Of a stretch of DNA of 8,073 nucleotides, positions 6,724 through 8,073 are shown one piece after another (the stretch's first letter is position 1; every line of letters starts with the position of its first letter). The position numbers were made by a program, and so were the translations under genes. The notes under the pieces were generated by a model that was given only the letters and a program-made list of their open reading frames with translations, was not told where the DNA came from and did no database searches. Location of the stretch: contig CAYOBW010000318.1 in the NCBI GenBank assembly GCA_964402115.1, positions 1 to 8,073 of the forward strand, given 5' to 3'. Origin of the DNA: CAYOBW01 sp964402115. GTDB taxonomy: Bacteria; Verrucomicrobiota; Kiritimatiellia; UBA8416; CAYOBW01.

Positions 6724-7722
6724 CTAGCGCGGCCGGCCGGCGATCCCCTCCATCAGGGTGTCGCTGTTGTGCATGATATTCTCGAAGAAGGACTGGACGA
6801 GGAACTGGCCGTCCACCAGTTTGCCCCGCTTGGGGCACGAGGCTGCCCGCGGCGTGGCGAACTCGATGAGGGAGACCTGCAGCCTGGGCGTGGGTCGGAA
6901 ACGGTAGCAGCCCCCGCATCCCTCGCCGTGCGCGCAATGGGGCTCCCACAAGCATTGCGGCTGGAACTGCTCGGCGGTGAAGTACGGCCGCACGATCTCC
7001 TTCAGTTCCTCCAGGGTGTAGGGAGCCGTCTCATCCCACCGGCCGGCCTTGGCCACGGTCCGGAAATGGATGTAACGGACGATTCCGGGATGGCTGTCGG
7101 CCAGCGCGAGGAGTTCGGCGACGACAGCCTCGTTCAAGCCGCGGACGATGATCGCTGAAATCTCCACGCGCCCCTGGAAGTGCTGATCGAGCGTTTCCAG
7201 CGCCTGCATCTTCCAGTGCAGGCAATGCTCGTTGTTGATCTGCTGGTAGACGTCGTCCCGGCTGGATCCGCCGTCCAGGGAAAGCCCGAGAATGAACCGC
7301 GCATCGAGATCCGCAAGCGCCTTGACGAAATCGGGGTCGGTATAGCGTCGCCCGTTGGACAGAACGGTCACTTCGTGTTTGCGGACCCTGGCAGCACGGA
7401 TGAAACCCATGAAATCCGGATGCAGCGTGGGTTCGCCGCCGAGGAACTTGAAATGGACGCACTGGGGCAGGCGGCGGCAGACTTCCTCGAAGTAGGACAA
7501 ATCCATGTCGGCCAATGAGCGCAGGGGGTTGTAGCAGTAGGTGCAACTCATGTTGCACCGATACGTCAGGTCCACACCCAGGGACACAAAAGGGTTCTCC
7601 TCCACCGGATACTCCATCAGGCACGGTACGTGCGGCATATGCACGCGCACGTCCCGCGGCAAGGCGACCTGCCTTGCGGCTACTCCCCGGTCCCGTCGCT
7701 CCACAGCCACGCACGAAGTCAT
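6724..7722 (-). CDS. Radical SAM protein with C-terminal cysteine cluster
   Basis: A 332-residue cytoplasmic radical SAM enzyme. CNMSCTYCYNP supplies the [4Fe-4S] ligands Cys56, Cys60 and Cys63 (CxxxCxxC, coordinating SAM and producing the 5'-deoxyadenosyl radical). FLGGEPTLHPDF (93-104) is the SAM-binding GGEPT motif, and LSLDGG with DDVYQQI is typical of the barrel of SPASM/MoaA-like members. The C-terminal third has Cys257, Cys263, Cys269, Cys272 and Cys296 (x5, x5, x2, x23), consistent with a SPASM- or twitch-type auxiliary Fe-S cluster. Such enzymes often modify peptides, anaerobic sulfatases or small metabolites; the substrate here is unknown. I chose ATG 7722 because GGGAG stands 7 nt upstream. 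The frame stays open to 7836, but the added residues look non-coding. No sulfatase or clear precursor gene is adjacent. Confidence 0.9.
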   Translation of the reverse strand: MTSCVAVERRDRGVAARQVALPRDVRVHMPHVPCLMEYPVEENPFVSLGVDLTYRCNMSCTYCYNPLRSLADMDLSYFEEVCRRLPQCVHFKFLGGEPTLHPDFMGFIRAARVRKHEVTVLSNGRRYTDPDFVKALADLDARFILGLSLDGGSSRDDVYQQINNEHCLHWKMQALETLDQHFQGRVEISAIIVRGLNEAVVAELLALADSHPGIVRYIHFRTVAKAGRWDETAPYTLEELKEIVRPYFTAEQFQPQCLWEPHCAHGEGCGGCYRFRPTPRLQVSLIEFATPRAASCPKRGKLVDGQFLVQSFFENIMHNSDTLMEGIAGRPR

Positions 7723-7897
7723 GTCGCATCTCCCAAAGGTCGCACTCTGCCCCGCCACAAACCCATTCCGTCCAGCGCGGCGTGTCTGCTGCCACCTGCT
7801 GACATAACGTAAGCGGGGGGGGGCGCCTCCTTCCATGGGGTGAAACCCTACCCTGCATGGCCATGCCTCGGCGTGAATCCCCGGTGCGGCGTAACGT
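7723..7897. other. Leader/intergenic region upstream of the radical SAM gene
   Basis: No convincing gene. Seen here: a 28-codon minus-strand ORF (7719-7805) that overlaps the radical SAM start as ATGA, a run of nine G at 7815-7823, and a perfect 12-bp palindrome GCATGGCCATGC at 7855-7866. A promoter for the radical SAM gene should lie here, but I cannot pick one out with confidence. Confidence 0.5.
7730..7734 (-). promoter_or_regulatory. Ribosome binding site deciding the radical SAM start
   Basis: GGGAG on the minus strand, 7 nt before ATG 7722, supports this start over the longer in-frame ORF beginning at 7836 and over later internal Met codons. Confidence 0.6.
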
Positions 7898-8023
7898 CTC
7901 AGTGACGCAGGGGGAGGGCTATAACGGCGGGGACCGCCGTCTCCACGCCCCGTCGCCTGCCCACGCTATGGAGACGGCCGTCCCCGGCCGTTATGTGCAA
8001 GGGAAGCCCCCTGCGTCACTGAG
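7898..8023. repeat. Compound inverted repeat (MITE- or REP-like element)
   Basis: The outer arms CTCAGTGACGCAGGGGG (7898-7914) and its exact complement (8007-8023) pair over 17 bp. Inner arms 7921-7945 and 7969-7994 pair over about 25 bp, with one gap and one mismatch, around a 23-nt centre (7946-7968). The spacers between outer and inner arms differ (6 vs 12 nt). The 10-mer CGGTGCGGCG occurs in direct orientation on both sides, at 7882-7891 and 8030-8039. The element has no coding capacity. Its structure suggests a small non-autonomous mobile or REP-like element; an RNA hairpin role is also possible. Confidence 0.75.
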
Positions 8024-8073
8024 GCATGACGGTGCGGCGGCGATCCCGCTGGACATCCATCCGCATGAGCGTA

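Noticed and set aside
5865..6776. 303-codon plus-strand open frame
   Set aside because: It is a shadow of the methyltransferase gene and continues through the REP-like repeat, giving the spurious SAARNL/FASLRMT peptide typical of that repeat.
7815..7823. Run of nine G as a phase-variable tract
   Set aside because: It lies outside any supported gene and away from an identified promoter, so length change would have no evident effect. It may also be an assembly artefact.
7031..7864. 277-codon minus-strand open frame
   Set aside because: It overlaps the radical SAM gene in another frame and has no recognisable motif; the radical SAM frame carries all conserved residues.
8026..8073. Possible gene start (+, ATG at 8026) or gene end (-) at the right edge
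   Set aside because: Only about 48 bases are available. The plus ATG has GAGG only two bases upstream, too close for a ribosome site, and more than one minus frame is open to the edge, so none can be supported.

Overview
This GC-rich window probably comes from a carbohydrate-degrading bacterium of the Planctomycetota/Verrucomicrobiota/Lentisphaerota group. That is inferred from gene content, not from any marker gene. The pointers are a GH78 alpha-L-rhamnosidase, a XylR-type regulator (sugar-binding-like domain fused to an AraC DNA-binding domain), a divergent uroporphyrinogen-decarboxylase-fold protein, and dispersed palindromic repeats between genes.

Layout. Bases 2-1678 (+) hold the 3' part of a GH78 alpha-L-rhamnosidase gene cut by the left edge. 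Convergent to it lies a minus-strand series: a predicted lipoprotein alpha/beta hydrolase (stop at 4269, start uncertain), then the XylR/AraC-type regulator (4148 to 2952), then the UroD-like protein (2830 to 1730). The 121-bp gap between regulator and UroD-like gene contains two identical 11-bp half-sites 22 bp apart, the geometry expected of an AraC-family operator. A membrane methyltransferase of the isoprenylcysteine carboxyl methyltransferase type (5872-6441, +) is divergent from the hydrolase. A radical SAM enzyme (7722 to 6724, -) is convergent with the methyltransferase.

The gap between the methyltransferase and radical SAM genes carries a REP-like imperfect palindrome (6482-6554). 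A 49-codon minus-strand ORF with a lipobox-like start runs into it. The right end (7723-8073) has no convincing gene but holds a compound inverted repeat (7898-8023) flanked by 10-bp direct repeats.

Working model (inference): the regulator senses a sugar, possibly rhamnose or a rhamnose-containing oligosaccharide, and activates at least the UroD-like gene downstream of it and perhaps the rhamnosidase operon to the left. The hydrolase, methyltransferase and radical SAM genes show no evident link to this. I found no complete new defence or mobile system. The best leads are the operator, the UroD-like protein with an altered metal-site motif, the radical SAM gene with two tiny flanking ORFs, and the two repeat elements.
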